NCBI GenBank assembly: GCA_964410215.1
Contig: CAYPHA010000003.1
Coordinates: forward strand, 1-64,000
Length of the DNA stretch: 64,000 nt
Source of the DNA: CAYPHA01 sp964410215
GTDB lineage: Bacteria; Calditrichota; Calditrichia; Calditrichales; CAYPHA01
Reading direction: 5' to 3'
Every line of letters begins with the position of its first letter. The stretch's first letter is position 1. Made by a program: the position numbers and the translations under genes. This document shows, one piece after another, positions 24,533 to 34,019 of the stretch. The notes beneath the pieces were generated by a model. It saw only the letters and a program-made list of their open reading frames with translations. It did no database searches and was not told the DNA's origin.

Positions 24533-24994
24533 ATGGCAAAGGGATTTAACTTCTCGCTGCAGAAAGTGCTTGATGTCCGTAAACATACGGAAAACCAGCG
24601 CTCCATTGAGCTGAGCCGTGCCCAGCAGGAATTTAGAAAGGAACAGGAACGGCTTCAATCATTGAACGAAAATAAGACAAAAGTCTTGAATACCGACCAC
24701 TTCGAAACAACCAGTCCGGTTGAAATTTCCCTGAACAGTCTGAAAGTGACGAATAATTATATCGATCAGCTTAACAGGGATATCACACGGCAGCAGGATC
24801 AGGTGAGCCAGACCGGACAAAAGGTGGACGATAACCGGGAAAAATTAATTTCTGCGGTTAAAGATAAAAAGGTGGTCGAGCTGCTTAAGGACCGTTATTC
24901 CGAGAAGTTCAGGAAAATGAAGAATCTGGAAGCAAGTAAAAACGAGAGTGAAATCGCGCTCAGAATTGCGATGAAGAACAAAGGTGATAAATAG
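24533..24994 (+). CDS. fliJ: Flagellar export protein FliJ
   Basis: Central-stalk-like coiled-coil protein of the export ATPase, 153 residues. It begins FNFSLQKVLDVRKHTENQ, the common FliJ opening, and is almost entirely charged heptad repeats. Assignment rests on that opening, the coiled coil and its place directly behind fliI. Confidence 0.88.
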   Translation: MAKGFNFSLQKVLDVRKHTENQRSIELSRAQQEFRKEQERLQSLNENKTKVLNTDHFETTSPVEISLNSLKVTNNYIDQLNRDITRQQDQVSQTGQKVDDNREKLISAVKDKKVVELLKDRYSEKFRKMKNLEASKNESEIALRIAMKNKGDK

Positions 24995-24996
24995 GT

Positions 24997-25563
24997 ATGG
25001 ATATAAAGAAACTGTTACTGGTCAGTCTGGGCTCTCTGGTTGTTTCAATCGGGCTCATGTTTGCGTTACTCTACTTTCTGCAGCCACCACAGAAAACGGC
25101 GGATAATGAAAAACAGCAGGAAACGCCCGCCGCAAAGGCTGCCGAAACTATGCCGCCTGCCCGGATGCCCCTGGTCAGCAACGTCAATGAGGACAGTCTC
25201 CGTAATGAGATCACGATCCTGAAAAATAGTATGACCGAGAAACAAAAGGAAATCGATAGCCTGACGCTTGTCCTAAAAGAGAAGGATGATCTTGCCGGCT
25301 CCTATCAGAGCCAGATCGACGACCTCAAAGAACAAATGGAAAATGACAGGGCAAAAGATGATAATGCAAAGACACTTGCGAAGACATTTGAGACGATGAA
25401 AATACCGGAAATCGCCAGATCTGTCGCCAGTCTGAATGACAATGCTCTTATCCGGATTTATTATAAAATGAACAGCCGGCACCGGAAGAACCTCCTGATG
25501 GCTCTTTCCGGTGAAAGGGCTTCGCGTTTGACCAAAAAAATGATGAGTTTAGCAAGCGAGTAA
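24997..25563 (+). CDS. MotE-like flagellar protein (MgtE-N-type C-terminus)
   Basis: 188-residue protein with one N-terminal membrane segment (LLLVSLGSLVVSIGLMFALL), a Pro/Ala-rich linker, a coiled coil (about 65-120) and a C-terminal helical domain (FETMKIPEIARSVASLNDN, then YYKMNSRHRKNLLMAL). This last part resembles the MgtE N-terminal fold seen in MotE, the periplasmic chaperone of the stator protein MotC in alphaproteobacteria, and in FlaE/YlxF-type proteins that commonly sit between fliJ and fliK. Its role in this lineage is not established. Confidence 0.75.
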   Translation: MDIKKLLLVSLGSLVVSIGLMFALLYFLQPPQKTADNEKQQETPAAKAAETMPPARMPLVSNVNEDSLRNEITILKNSMTEKQKEIDSLTLVLKEKDDLAGSYQSQIDDLKEQMENDRAKDDNAKTLAKTFETMKIPEIARSVASLNDNALIRIYYKMNSRHRKNLLMALSGERASRLTKKMMSLASE

Positions 25564-25566
25564 AAA

Positions 25567-28500
25567 ATGAAAGAAATTGCGGCCCTTAAAAACCTTAATC
25601 TGAAAATAGGCGGCGGAAACGTGAAAATCGGCTCCGGGCTTTCAAATATTTTTTTCGGATCGGTTCTGAACAGAACAATGCAACTTTTTGGCGGAAATTA
25701 TTTTGTCGCCGGCAGTAAGCCCGGGCGTAATCCGGCCGGTCAGAGAGTATCAGACTCGCCCCTTATAAAAATTATCATCAAAAACAAAGCGGCCGGAACA
25801 AAACAACCTGTGCATCCGCAGAACATCGCCGCGCAAACCTATCCGGTTCAGGAAGATCATATCCACAGTCAGATGATAAGTAAAAAAGGTGGTAAATCGA
25901 TAGAGGAAATCCTGAGCGGAACGGGAAAAACAGGTAAGCCGCACACTGTTTCGGAAAATAGCAAAGAATCGGTTCGTTCAGGTAAGACCGCTGTAATAGT
26001 TAATAATACGGAAAAAAGAGAAAGCAGGGAGAAACAGCAGGAATCGCTTGCAGAGGGCCGGATTCAGTGGCAGGGACGTGATGCTTCACATATCATCGGG
26101 CAAACGGAGGGTGTTGATAAACAGGCTGGTCTGAAACATAATGCGGCTGTTAGCAGGGAAATGCATAATAATCCTTCTTTCCGGGAAGCAAAACGAATAA
26201 AAACAGTTGTGCCGCCGGAAACGGATAAACGGATTCTCGCGGATAGCCAACGGCAGGAAGGTTCTAAAGCAACCGCAACGATTGACAACAAAGAGGTGAT
26301 ACAGGGAAGTACAAAAGGACAGCATAAAACGGATATTCCCGTTAAAGCAATGAATGAAGCCGGAACCATGCGTACGAAAGCGAATGCGCCGGTGAATGAC
26401 AAGGCTGCCGCGAACACGGAAGCGGGCCACCAGCGGATAAATAAGGCACCGGTCCAGGAGCCCATTCCGGTTAAACAGTCCCGGGAAGGAATTCCGGCAG
26501 CATTCCGGGATCATTCGCGGAAAGTGGATGTGACCGGCATATCCGCCAGGCCAGATACTGCAGGAGACAGCCAGAGCGCACAGAAAAAACCGGCGGTTAC
26601 TCCCGGAAAACCGAATATACCGCATAATGTAAAAGTGGAATCACCGGCTGGTGCTGTCAGAGAAAATTATGCGCAGGCTACGAAACAGGTTAAAATGGAA
26701 GCACCGACCCTGTCGGTAAAAGAACCGATTGTACCGGCAGGACGGCAGTCTTCGGGCATGCAGGCGGCTTCGATAACGGCTGACAACCAGGTCCCGTCCG
26801 GCAAACAGCACCGGACCATTGCGGAGAACCGGTCAACACCGGTTAAAGAAATGCCCCCTCTTTCACGGGAGCAGTCTTCTGCGCAACAGACAACAAAGCA
26901 TGCAGGAACGACTCCGCAGAAACCGGCAGACGCTGTTGCCGATAAGCAAACGGTCCCGGAAAACGTCCGGACCGCTATGAAAAATACCGTTCGTGTTGAG
27001 GGGACGCATGATAGTAAAACCGCTCACCCGTTCCGTCAGGCTGGAGAAAAGACCTTCCATCACGAGATGTCGTCCAGCGCCAGAAAAGCACATGGAGTGC
27101 GCTTAAATCCTGAACAGGTGAACATAAAAGTCTCCCGGTCTGAACATGTTCCTGAACAGAAAACGGCTCAAAGAACGATGCCCGAACCCCGACCGGTATT
27201 CAGCCGGACAACACCGGTCGCAGATCATACAGCGCGGGCAGGTAAAACCGACGTGCAGAGAGGACCGGAATCCGGTCTTCAGGAACGTAACCAACACAAT
27301 GTAGCCAGGCAGGAACCGTTAGCGAGCGCCGGAAAAGTAAAAAATGCGGAACCAGCGGTATCAACACGGGCATCAACAACACCGGAAGGTTCATTCGTCC
27401 GCCAAAAGGTAACGGAAAACAGGGCTTTCGAACAGGCCATTAAACAGGATGTTAACCGGGCCACAGAACCGAAGAACATTTCGAAAGAAACAGCCACGGT
27501 GCATAGCAGGGAAACAGGTGGGAGCAACGAGCCCAAAGAGTTGCAGGCCAATAAGCGTGTTGACGTACCAGGTCAAAAACAGGAAGCCAGACCGGATACC
27601 AGATACCATAATGATCCGGTAGTAAAACCGGATGAATCTGTGAAAGGTAAAGATTCCAATGTTATTAAGCCGGAACCTGCCGGCAAATACAGTGACCATA
27701 TGCAGGCGTCATTTTCTGACAGGGAAAAGCAGGTAAACGTCTCCCGGGAAGCGTTCCGAACCGATGAAAAAATAGTAAAAGAAAATCAAAATCCGGGTTC
27801 AGAAGTACGAAAAACAGTCGAAGATAAAACCGTCATCAGGGAAGATGATAGAACCATACCGGACAGGAACCGGGATAAGGAAATCAGAACAGAAAATGGC
27901 CGAGGTTCCATTCAGAATCCCGATGAACGCAGTGAAAAAACCAATACTGCTTCGAAAACAGATTCTGATACCTATCCGGACAAAAAGACTTCCGGAGCAA
28001 CAACACAAAATCCGACCGAAACCATTTCTGCAACGAAAAGAGATGTTGATAAAAACGAACATCTGAGAAGTAAACAAATGGATTCAGAACAGTCCGTTAA
28101 ACGCACAATGAGTAACGAAGAAACGTTGAAAGATTCTGCAAACCAATCCTTTTCCAGGGAGGAATCATCCTCTTCTCATGGAAAAACGGAAAAACAGGAT
28201 TCGGATACCGGCATGGCGAGCCGGTTTCAGCGTTCAACGGAATCGAATATGAAACCTTTAACTGAGCCTGTTCCTCAGCGGTATGCCGACCAGTTAAACC
28301 AGATACGCGAAGCGATCGCACTCCGATATTCGGTCCGGGCAGGCGGTGCCGTACAAACCAATTTTCACATTGAACGGGGGCCCCTGGGCAAAATGGATAT
28401 TTCATTTTACAGGGGAAACGGCGGGAATAAAATAACGATTCTTGTCGAATCGGAATTGGTTAAATCAGAATTGCAGAAATTTATCCCTGTGATTCAGCAG

Positions 28501-28704
28501 GGCTTGCAGGAAAAAGGCATCGAACCACAGACCATTCAGGTCGATGTCCACAATTCCGGCGACAAACAGGATAATTCAACAGAAAATAAATCGGAAAAGG
28601 GAAATTTTCAAAACCGTACAGGAAAGGAGGACTATGAAGAGAACATAGCACACACCGAAAATAAAAGAGATTATGGTTATAACACAATTGAAGTTATAGC
28701 CTAA
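25567..28704 (+). CDS. fliK: Very long flagellar hook-length control protein FliK
   Basis: Measures hook length and switches export specificity. The C-terminal ~110 residues before the tail carry the Flg_hook domain: HIERGPLGKMDISFYR, then a beta strand KITILVESE, then LQEKGIEPQTIQVDVH. The preceding ~900 residues are low-complexity, rich in Lys, Glu, Gln, Thr and Pro, and without hydrophobic core, as expected of a secreted ruler. At 1045 residues it is about two to two and a half times the size of enterobacterial FliK (around 400). It is followed by a hydrophilic tail and then flgD. Confidence 0.88.
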   Translation: MKEIAALKNLNLKIGGGNVKIGSGLSNIFFGSVLNRTMQLFGGNYFVAGSKPGRNPAGQRVSDSPLIKIIIKNKAAGTKQPVHPQNIAAQTYPVQEDHIHSQMISKKGGKSIEEILSGTGKTGKPHTVSENSKESVRSGKTAVIVNNTEKRESREKQQESLAEGRIQWQGRDASHIIGQTEGVDKQAGLKHNAAVSREMHNNPSFREAKRIKTVVPPETDKRILADSQRQEGSKATATIDNKEVIQGSTKGQHKTDIPVKAMNEAGTMRTKANAPVNDKAAANTEAGHQRINKAPVQEPIPVKQSREGIPAAFRDHSRKVDVTGISARPDTAGDSQSAQKKPAVTPGKPNIPHNVKVESPAGAVRENYAQATKQVKMEAPTLSVKEPIVPAGRQSSGMQAASITADNQVPSGKQHRTIAENRSTPVKEMPPLSREQSSAQQTTKHAGTTPQKPADAVADKQTVPENVRTAMKNTVRVEGTHDSKTAHPFRQAGEKTFHHEMSSSARKAHGVRLNPEQVNIKVSRSEHVPEQKTAQRTMPEPRPVFSRTTPVADHTARAGKTDVQRGPESGLQERNQHNVARQEPLASAGKVKNAEPAVSTRASTTPEGSFVRQKVTENRAFEQAIKQDVNRATEPKNISKETATVHSRETGGSNEPKELQANKRVDVPGQKQEARPDTRYHNDPVVKPDESVKGKDSNVIKPEPAGKYSDHMQASFSDREKQVNVSREAFRTDEKIVKENQNPGSEVRKTVEDKTVIREDDRTIPDRNRDKEIRTENGRGSIQNPDERSEKTNTASKTDSDTYPDKKTSGATTQNPTETISATKRDVDKNEHLRSKQMDSEQSVKRTMSNEETLKDSANQSFSREESSSSHGKTEKQDSDTGMASRFQRSTESNMKPLTEPVPQRYADQLNQIREAIALRYSVRAGGAVQTNFHIERGPLGKMDISFYRGNGGNKITILVESELVKSELQKFIPVIQQGLQEKGIEPQTIQVDVHNSGDKQDNSTENKSEKGNFQNRTGKEDYEENIAHTENKRDYGYNTIEVIA

Positions 28705-28722
28705 CCGTAAAGGAGGTATGCA

Positions 28723-29397
28723 TTGTACCAAATGAGTCCGTTAAACCACACGATGATTTTCGACAACTATTCCCATAGCGCCTCTCCGACAGGTGAGATG
28801 GGAAAGGATGAATTTCTTCAGATGCTGGTTGCACAACTGCGTCACCAGGATCCGCTTTCTCCTATGGAAAGCCAGGATTTTGCCTCTCAGCTGGCTGAGT
28901 TCAGTTCACTCGAGGAATTAAGCAGCATCGATGATTCCGTGTCGGAAAGTGTGGATGTAGACCTGGTTCTGACCCAGGCGATCAACAATACCCTGGCTAC
29001 TACCCTCATCGGAAAGCAGGTGCTTGCTTACGGCAACAGCTTTGAAATGAAGGATGGCGCACAGCCGGATATGTCATTCCGTCTGGGCGGGCCGGCTGAA
29101 GAAGTGGATATTACGATCTATGGCCCGGACGGTAGTGTTGTCCGGACGATGACGTATAATAGTCTTAAACAGGGTGAGCACTCATTTCCCTGGAATGGTG
29201 AAAATAATCAGGGTGAACGAATGCCCGATGGCAGTTACACATTCAGCATCAGTGCACGAGATGAAAGTGGCAATGCGGTAGATGCCGCCACGATAAGCCG
29301 CGGGTATGTCTCTTCCGTTAAATATGAAGATGGCATCGCCGTTCTCATGGTTAACGGCAGGGAAATTAAATTTAACGATGTTTTGGAAATTGGCTAG
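28723..29397 (+). CDS. flgD: Hook-capping protein FlgD
   Basis: Scaffold at the tip of the growing hook. The N-terminal FlgD core is KDEFLQMLVAQLRHQDPLSPMESQDFASQLAEFSSLEE (about residues 27-64, read in parts). The C-terminal Ig-like and Tudor-like domains include GEHSFPWNGENNQGERMPDG. The start is TTG 28723, placed six bases after a perfect AGGAGG (28711-28716); ATG 28732 is a shorter alternative. Length is 224 residues. Confidence 0.93.
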   Translation: MYQMSPLNHTMIFDNYSHSASPTGEMGKDEFLQMLVAQLRHQDPLSPMESQDFASQLAEFSSLEELSSIDDSVSESVDVDLVLTQAINNTLATTLIGKQVLAYGNSFEMKDGAQPDMSFRLGGPAEEVDITIYGPDGSVVRTMTYNSLKQGEHSFPWNGENNQGERMPDGSYTFSISARDESGNAVDAATISRGYVSSVKYEDGIAVLMVNGREIKFNDVLEIG

Positions 29398-29417
29398 GTA
29401 AACATCAGGAGAATGTT

Positions 29418-29822
29418 ATGAAGGTCGCTGATCTTCAAATGAACTCGAAAATTCATCCCGTTGATCCCGGACAAATCCGGAAACAACAGGGACAGGGAGC
29501 TGACGTCAATCCGGCGGGAAAACACCTGTCATTTGGTGAGGTGCTGCGCACCCAGCTTCAGTCCGGAACGGAAGTCCGGTTTTCGGCACATGCCATCGAC
29601 CGCATACAGCAACGCTCGGTTGCATTGACCGTTGACGAACTTTCGCGTCTGAGTAATGGGATGAAACAGGTACAGGATAAAGGGTCACAGAATTCCCTGA
29701 TCCTGGTTGGTGAAACGGCTTTTGTTGTCAGTGTAAAAAACAACACCGTTGTGACGGCTGTCGACAAAGCGGATACCGCCAACAGAGTATTTACAAATAT
29801 TGATAGTGTAGCAATTGTTTAA
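29418..29822 (+). CDS. TIGR02530-family flagellar operon protein
   Basis: 134-residue protein of the conserved family found between flgD and flgE in many non-enteric flagellar operons. Recognisable stretches are FSAHAIDRIQQRSVALT (about 55-71), LILVGETAFVVSVKNNTVVT and RVFTNIDSVAIV at the end. The N-terminal third is disordered. Its biochemical role is unknown; the neighbourhood suggests hook assembly. Confidence 0.88.
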   Translation: MKVADLQMNSKIHPVDPGQIRKQQGQGADVNPAGKHLSFGEVLRTQLQSGTEVRFSAHAIDRIQQRSVALTVDELSRLSNGMKQVQDKGSQNSLILVGETAFVVSVKNNTVVTAVDKADTANRVFTNIDSVAIV

Positions 29823-29903
29823 CCGGGCTGGTCCCCTTTGGGGAGGCCCTCCACCCGCCGAACGAATGACGCGGGTACGAATCCTTTAGGAGGGAAGTTA
29901 ATT
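29823..29903 (+). other. Structured leader before flgE
   Basis: The 81-bp spacer before flgE is unusually long for this operon and GC-rich at its start. CCCC-TTT-GGGG (29833-29843) and ACCCGC/GCGGGT (29853-29858 with 29871-29876) can each form a hairpin. The strong ribosome site AGGAGGG (29889-29895) follows. A role in translation control or mRNA processing of the abundant hook protein is possible. Confidence 0.4.
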
Positions 29904-31901
29904 ATGTTACGTTCTATGTTTTCAGGTGTATCAGGTTTGAGAAGCCATCAGTTAAAAATGGATGTTCTGGGTAATAACATTGCCAATGTAAACACAATTG
30001 GTTTTAAAAGCGGCCGTATCAATTTTACGGCTACGCTGAACCAGTCCCTGTCCGGATCTTCACGGGTTGCCGGAGGCGGAAATCTGAATCCGATGCAGGT
30101 CGGTCTGGGTATGAAAGTCAGTTCCATCAATGCACTCTTTAATCAGGGTTCACTGGAACAGACCAACAATATCACCGATATGGCTATCGATGGGGACGGT
30201 TTTTTTATTCTGGGATCAAACGATACAAAAGGTGGCAATCTCTATACCAGGGCCGGCTCCTTCTCCTTTAATGCAGATGGTGTGCTGGTCAATAATAATG
30301 ATCTGGCCGTAAGAGGCTGGATGCTGCAGGAAAATGAAGACGGCGTTGTCGAGCCTGCGTCCACACAGCTCGGCGACATTACGTTGAATTCCAACCTGAT
30401 TTCCAAAGCGGTTGCCACGGAAAATGTTTACCTGACCGGTAATCTGAATGCCGGGTTGCGTCCGGTCACGGAAGTCTGGACCATGTCCAGTGAATTGAGC
30501 ACAAAGCGGGCAGAGCTTTCGGGAACGGGCCTGACCTTTCCGGTTGATGTGACGGCAGCGAATAATAATTTTGATATTACGCTTGTACGTGACGGTGGAG
30601 CCCCTGTTACAGGAAATATTGTACTGACTGAAACCTCCTATGCCAACATCAGCAGCCTGATCAGCGAAATTAATTCGCAGATTGCAAATGATTCCGGTCT
30701 TTCGGGACGTGTCCAGGCGATCGCAGATGGTACAAACATCACGTTTCGTGTACTCGATGAGGACAGTAACCTCGGTTCGACGATCACCCTGAATGACGGC
30801 GCAGCCAACAGTGTTCTTGGTGATCTCGGCTTTGCAGATGGCGCAGCAGATACAGGTAATTCCGTTCTGACTGCCGCCACGGACCTGAACCAGATGCAAC
30901 AGGTGAACACGGATCTTGTTGCCGGCGATACCATTGAGATATCAGGTTTCAATCCCGATGGAAGCGTAGTAAATTCGACATACACCTATGCGCCCGGGGA
31001 CACCGTTCAGGACCTTGTCGATGCGATCAACACCGCTTTTACAGGTGCCACAGCAACTCTGGAAGACAGTAAAATAGTTATAACCGATTCCGTCGGCGGT
31101 GAGAGCGAAACAAGCATCAACCTGACGAACGGTGCCGGTAATACGGGTGAGATCAGTATGCCCGGATTCCTGAATACAGAAAAAGGTTTTACAGGTAAAG
31201 TTTCCACATCTGTCGTCGTTTATGACAGTCTGGGAGCCAGTCACAACCTGGTCTTTGAATTCACAAATACGGAAAATCCCGGTGAATGGTCCTGGGAGGT
31301 CATTCCATCCGGGGACGAACAGATCCTGAACGGCGGTTCGGGTACGGTTCGGTTCACTGAAACCGGTGACTTAAGTTCGTTTACCTATGACGGCGGTGTC
31401 AGTTCCCTGCGGTTTGATCCGGGGCAGGATGCGAATATTATGGAAGTTGCGCTGCACGCCGACGGTGATGAGCAATTCTCCGGTCTTTCCCAGTATGATT
31501 ATGTAACGACCCTGAACACACGCGAGCAGGATGGCCGGGCTACGGGTGAAATTATCGGTATTTCCATCAGCCGCGAAGGTGTCGTCAGGGCCACATTCAG
31601 CAACGATGACAGCATGGTAATGGCCAAACTGGCAATGGCGCAGTTTGCAAACAATGAAGGTCTTGTAGAAATAGGAGAAGGTCTTTATCAGTCAAATTTC
31701 AGTTCCGGTGAAGCGGTCACATACGGATTAAATGATGACTTGCCCTCTTCCATCATATCCGGTGCTCTGGAAATGTCCAATGTAGACCTGGCCAGGGAAT
31801 TTACGGAGATGATTACCGCGCAGAGGGGGTATCAGGCTAATGCCCGGGTGATCACGACCTCAGACCAGCTACTCAATGAGTTGATGAATCTGAAACGTTA
31901 A
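29904..31901 (+). CDS. flgE: Flagellar hook protein FlgE
   Basis: Main subunit of the hook. The N-terminus MLRSMFSGVSGLRSHQLKMD followed by GNNIANVNTIGFK is classic, and the C-terminus AREFTEMITAQRGYQANARVITTSDQLLNELMNL matches the family. The central ~400 residues form the variable surface domains, with hook-type repeats such as TLNDGAANSVLGDLG. ATG 29904 is used because AGGAGGG precedes it at good spacing; upstream in-frame codons are leader. At 665 residues it is much longer than enterobacterial FlgE (about 400). Confidence 0.95.
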   Translation: MLRSMFSGVSGLRSHQLKMDVLGNNIANVNTIGFKSGRINFTATLNQSLSGSSRVAGGGNLNPMQVGLGMKVSSINALFNQGSLEQTNNITDMAIDGDGFFILGSNDTKGGNLYTRAGSFSFNADGVLVNNNDLAVRGWMLQENEDGVVEPASTQLGDITLNSNLISKAVATENVYLTGNLNAGLRPVTEVWTMSSELSTKRAELSGTGLTFPVDVTAANNNFDITLVRDGGAPVTGNIVLTETSYANISSLISEINSQIANDSGLSGRVQAIADGTNITFRVLDEDSNLGSTITLNDGAANSVLGDLGFADGAADTGNSVLTAATDLNQMQQVNTDLVAGDTIEISGFNPDGSVVNSTYTYAPGDTVQDLVDAINTAFTGATATLEDSKIVITDSVGGESETSINLTNGAGNTGEISMPGFLNTEKGFTGKVSTSVVVYDSLGASHNLVFEFTNTENPGEWSWEVIPSGDEQILNGGSGTVRFTETGDLSSFTYDGGVSSLRFDPGQDANIMEVALHADGDEQFSGLSQYDYVTTLNTREQDGRATGEIIGISISREGVVRATFSNDDSMVMAKLAMAQFANNEGLVEIGEGLYQSNFSSGEAVTYGLNDDLPSSIISGALEMSNVDLAREFTEMITAQRGYQANARVITTSDQLLNELMNLKR

Positions 31902-31930
31902 TCCTGATACGACCCGTACCGGACGATGAT

Positions 31931-31965
31931 ATATGGCCATGGCGTGCGTCCATGGCCATATTTTA
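31931..31965 (+). terminator. Hairpin terminator between flgE and motA
   Basis: A perfect 12-bp stem, ATATGGCCATGG with CCATGGCCATAT (31931-31942 and 31950-31961), closes a 7-nt loop and runs into TTTT. It lies 29 bp after the flgE stop and 28 bp before motA, so it should end or attenuate transcription of the first flagellar unit. Confidence 0.8.
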
Positions 31966-31992
31966 GATCTTTCTGATTTTATAGAGGTTTTA

Positions 31993-32757
31993 ATGGATCT
32001 TGCAACGATTATAGGAATCATCTCCGGTTTAGTCCTGGTAATTTATTCCATTATCCTAGGTGGTAATGTTGCCATTTTTATCCATTTCCCTTCCATCCTG
32101 ATCGTGGGAGGTGGTGCGATGGCGTCCACATTGATCAGCTTTAAAATGTCCGAGTTCATTGGCGTGGTCGGTGTGGTAAAGAAAGCCTTCTTTGATGATA
32201 AAACCAACAGCATCGATCTGGTTAACAGGATCGTCGCGCTATCCAAGACGGCCCGCCGTGAAGGTTTACTTGCCATTGACAGAGAAGTTACAACGATCGA
32301 TGATACCTTTTTTAGAACCGGTATGGAGATGGTGGTTGACGGTACGGAACCCGAAATTATCCGTAGTGTGCTGGAGACCGAGCTTTCATACCTGATGGAG
32401 CGTCATAAAAAAGGACAGCAGATTTTCACGACGCTGGGAACTTATGCGCCGGCTTTTGGTATGGTCGGAACGCTGATGGGGCTCATCGCCATGCTGACCA
32501 AGCTGGATGATCCAACGCAGATCGGTGGTGGTATGGCTGTCGCACTGATTACGACATTTTATGGTGCGTTGTCATCGAACCTGATCTTTTTACCCATTGC
32601 CGGAAAGCTGAAAAACCGTTCCGATGAAGAAATCATGATAAAAGAAATGATTATGGAGGGCGTACTCGCTATTCAATTCGGCGAGCATCCCAATACGATA
32701 CGACGGAAACTGTTAAATTTTATTCCGCCGAAGGACAGGGAAATCCCGGAAGAGTAA
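31993..32757 (+). CDS. motA: Flagellar stator protein MotA
   Basis: Ion-channel subunit that generates torque with MotB. The 254-residue protein has four membrane segments, a cytoplasmic loop with the charged stretch ETELSYLMERHKKG, and the conserved third and fourth helices GTYAPAFGMVGTLMGLIAML and ALITTFYGALSSNLIFLP with their key prolines. ATG 31993 is chosen because AGAGG stands five bases upstream and the longer frame begins inside the terminator hairpin. Confidence 0.95.
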   Translation: MDLATIIGIISGLVLVIYSIILGGNVAIFIHFPSILIVGGGAMASTLISFKMSEFIGVVGVVKKAFFDDKTNSIDLVNRIVALSKTARREGLLAIDREVTTIDDTFFRTGMEMVVDGTEPEIIRSVLETELSYLMERHKKGQQIFTTLGTYAPAFGMVGTLMGLIAMLTKLDDPTQIGGGMAVALITTFYGALSSNLIFLPIAGKLKNRSDEEIMIKEMIMEGVLAIQFGEHPNTIRRKLLNFIPPKDREIPEE

Positions 32758-32763
32758 GCGTCT

Positions 32764-33468
32764 ATGAAAAAGGAGAAGGAAGAAATAAAGGAACCGTCGG
32801 CACCATTTTGGATGACCACCTTTTCGGATATGGTCACGTTGCTGCTCGTGTTTTTTATATTGATTCTTTCCTTCTCCACGATTGAACTGGAAAAATTTAA
32901 AGGAGCCATGAGCTCCATGAAAGGTGCACTTGGTGTTATGCCGGAACATCAGGCGGTATATGAAAAAATAAAAATGAATCCGTACGATAACACAAAAACC
33001 CAGACTTTCGAACGTGGTTTTATGGAAAAACTGGAAATGATTAAAGAATTCGAGGAAATGATTGAACGGGAGAACCTGGCGGAAATGATTGAAGTGGAAA
33101 TCACCGAATCCGGTGTGCAGGTTCGTCTGGGTGACCGGCTGTTATTTGATGAGGGAGAGGCCGATTTAAAACCGGCAGCCCTGAAGGTTCTGGATGGTAT
33201 CGCTGAACTTCTGAAAAAAGATTTTGAAACGTTATACGTGGAAGGTCATACAGACAATCTCCCTATCAATACAAAGGAATTTCCATCAAATTGGGAATTG
33301 TCTACGGCGCGGGCCTTACGCGTGGTAAAATATTTTTATCAGGTACGGCATGTAGATGCCACAAAACTGGCGGCTGTCGGCCATGGAGAGCACCGTCCGC
33401 TTGTATCCAACACGACCCGTGAAAACAGGGCAAAAAACCGGCGTGTTGAAATCAGCATTAAATGGTAA
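32764..33468 (+). CDS. motB: Flagellar stator protein MotB
   Basis: Peptidoglycan-anchored stator subunit. One membrane helix, FSDMVTLLLVFFILILSFS (about 20-38), carries the ion-binding Asp. A periplasmic linker is followed by an OmpA-like domain with EGHTDNLPI and SNWELSTARALRVV that binds peptidoglycan. The length of 234 residues is normal. The gene starts 6 bp after motA. The coupling ion cannot be decided from the sequence alone. Confidence 0.95.
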   Translation: MKKEKEEIKEPSAPFWMTTFSDMVTLLLVFFILILSFSTIELEKFKGAMSSMKGALGVMPEHQAVYEKIKMNPYDNTKTQTFERGFMEKLEMIKEFEEMIERENLAEMIEVEITESGVQVRLGDRLLFDEGEADLKPAALKVLDGIAELLKKDFETLYVEGHTDNLPINTKEFPSNWELSTARALRVVKYFYQVRHVDATKLAAVGHGEHRPLVSNTTRENRAKNRRVEISIKW

Positions 33469-33497
33469 AGGAAGAATGAAAAAAAGGAGTTTCAGGA

Positions 33498-34001
33498 ATG
33501 GCTGATGAAGAAATCCAGTCGCCACCGGAGGTGAAGGAAAACAAAAGTAAAAAATTGCTTATTTATGGTGGGATAGGACTTGTTCAGATAATAATAGCCT
33601 TTGTTCTTGTTTATTTTATCATTTATCCAAAGTATCAGGAATGGGCCCAGGGAACGGGTGAGCAGGAAAAGATTGAGGATAAGAAAGAACGAAAACCTTT
33701 GGGATTGCTCTATACGATATCCGGACTGACTGTAAATCCGAAGGATACCCAGGGCAATCGCTTTGCCGTTTTCGAAGTCGTGCTTGAACTGGAAGACGAA
33801 GAGACGAAAACGCTGGTAAGCCAGTATGAACCGGTAATCATTGACCAATTGCTGGGCTTTTTAAGAACGAAAACGGTGGAAGAACTATCCTTCCATCATC
33901 TGACTACGGACATTAAAATAGAAATTATGAGAGTGGTCAACAATATCCTGGTCGATAAGAAGGTCACGAATGTCTATTTCACCCGTTTTGTTTTAGAATA
34001 G
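33498..34001 (+). CDS. fliL: Flagellar basal body-associated protein FliL
   Basis: Stator-associated membrane protein, 167 residues. A short charged N-terminus is followed by one membrane helix (about 23-43) and a periplasmic stomatin-like domain containing LTVNPKDTQGNRFAVFEVVLEL and ending VTNVYFTRFVLE, typical for FliL. It sits between motB and fliM as in many bacteria. Confidence 0.93.
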   Translation: MADEEIQSPPEVKENKSKKLLIYGGIGLVQIIIAFVLVYFIIYPKYQEWAQGTGEQEKIEDKKERKPLGLLYTISGLTVNPKDTQGNRFAVFEVVLELEDEETKTLVSQYEPVIIDQLLGFLRTKTVEELSFHHLTTDIKIEIMRVVNNILVDKKVTNVYFTRFVLE

Positions 34002-34019
34002 AAGAGAGGATATAACAGG

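Noticed and set aside
30216..30899. 227-codon minus-strand frame within flgE
   Set aside because: Antisense shadow of the hook gene; low-complexity product.
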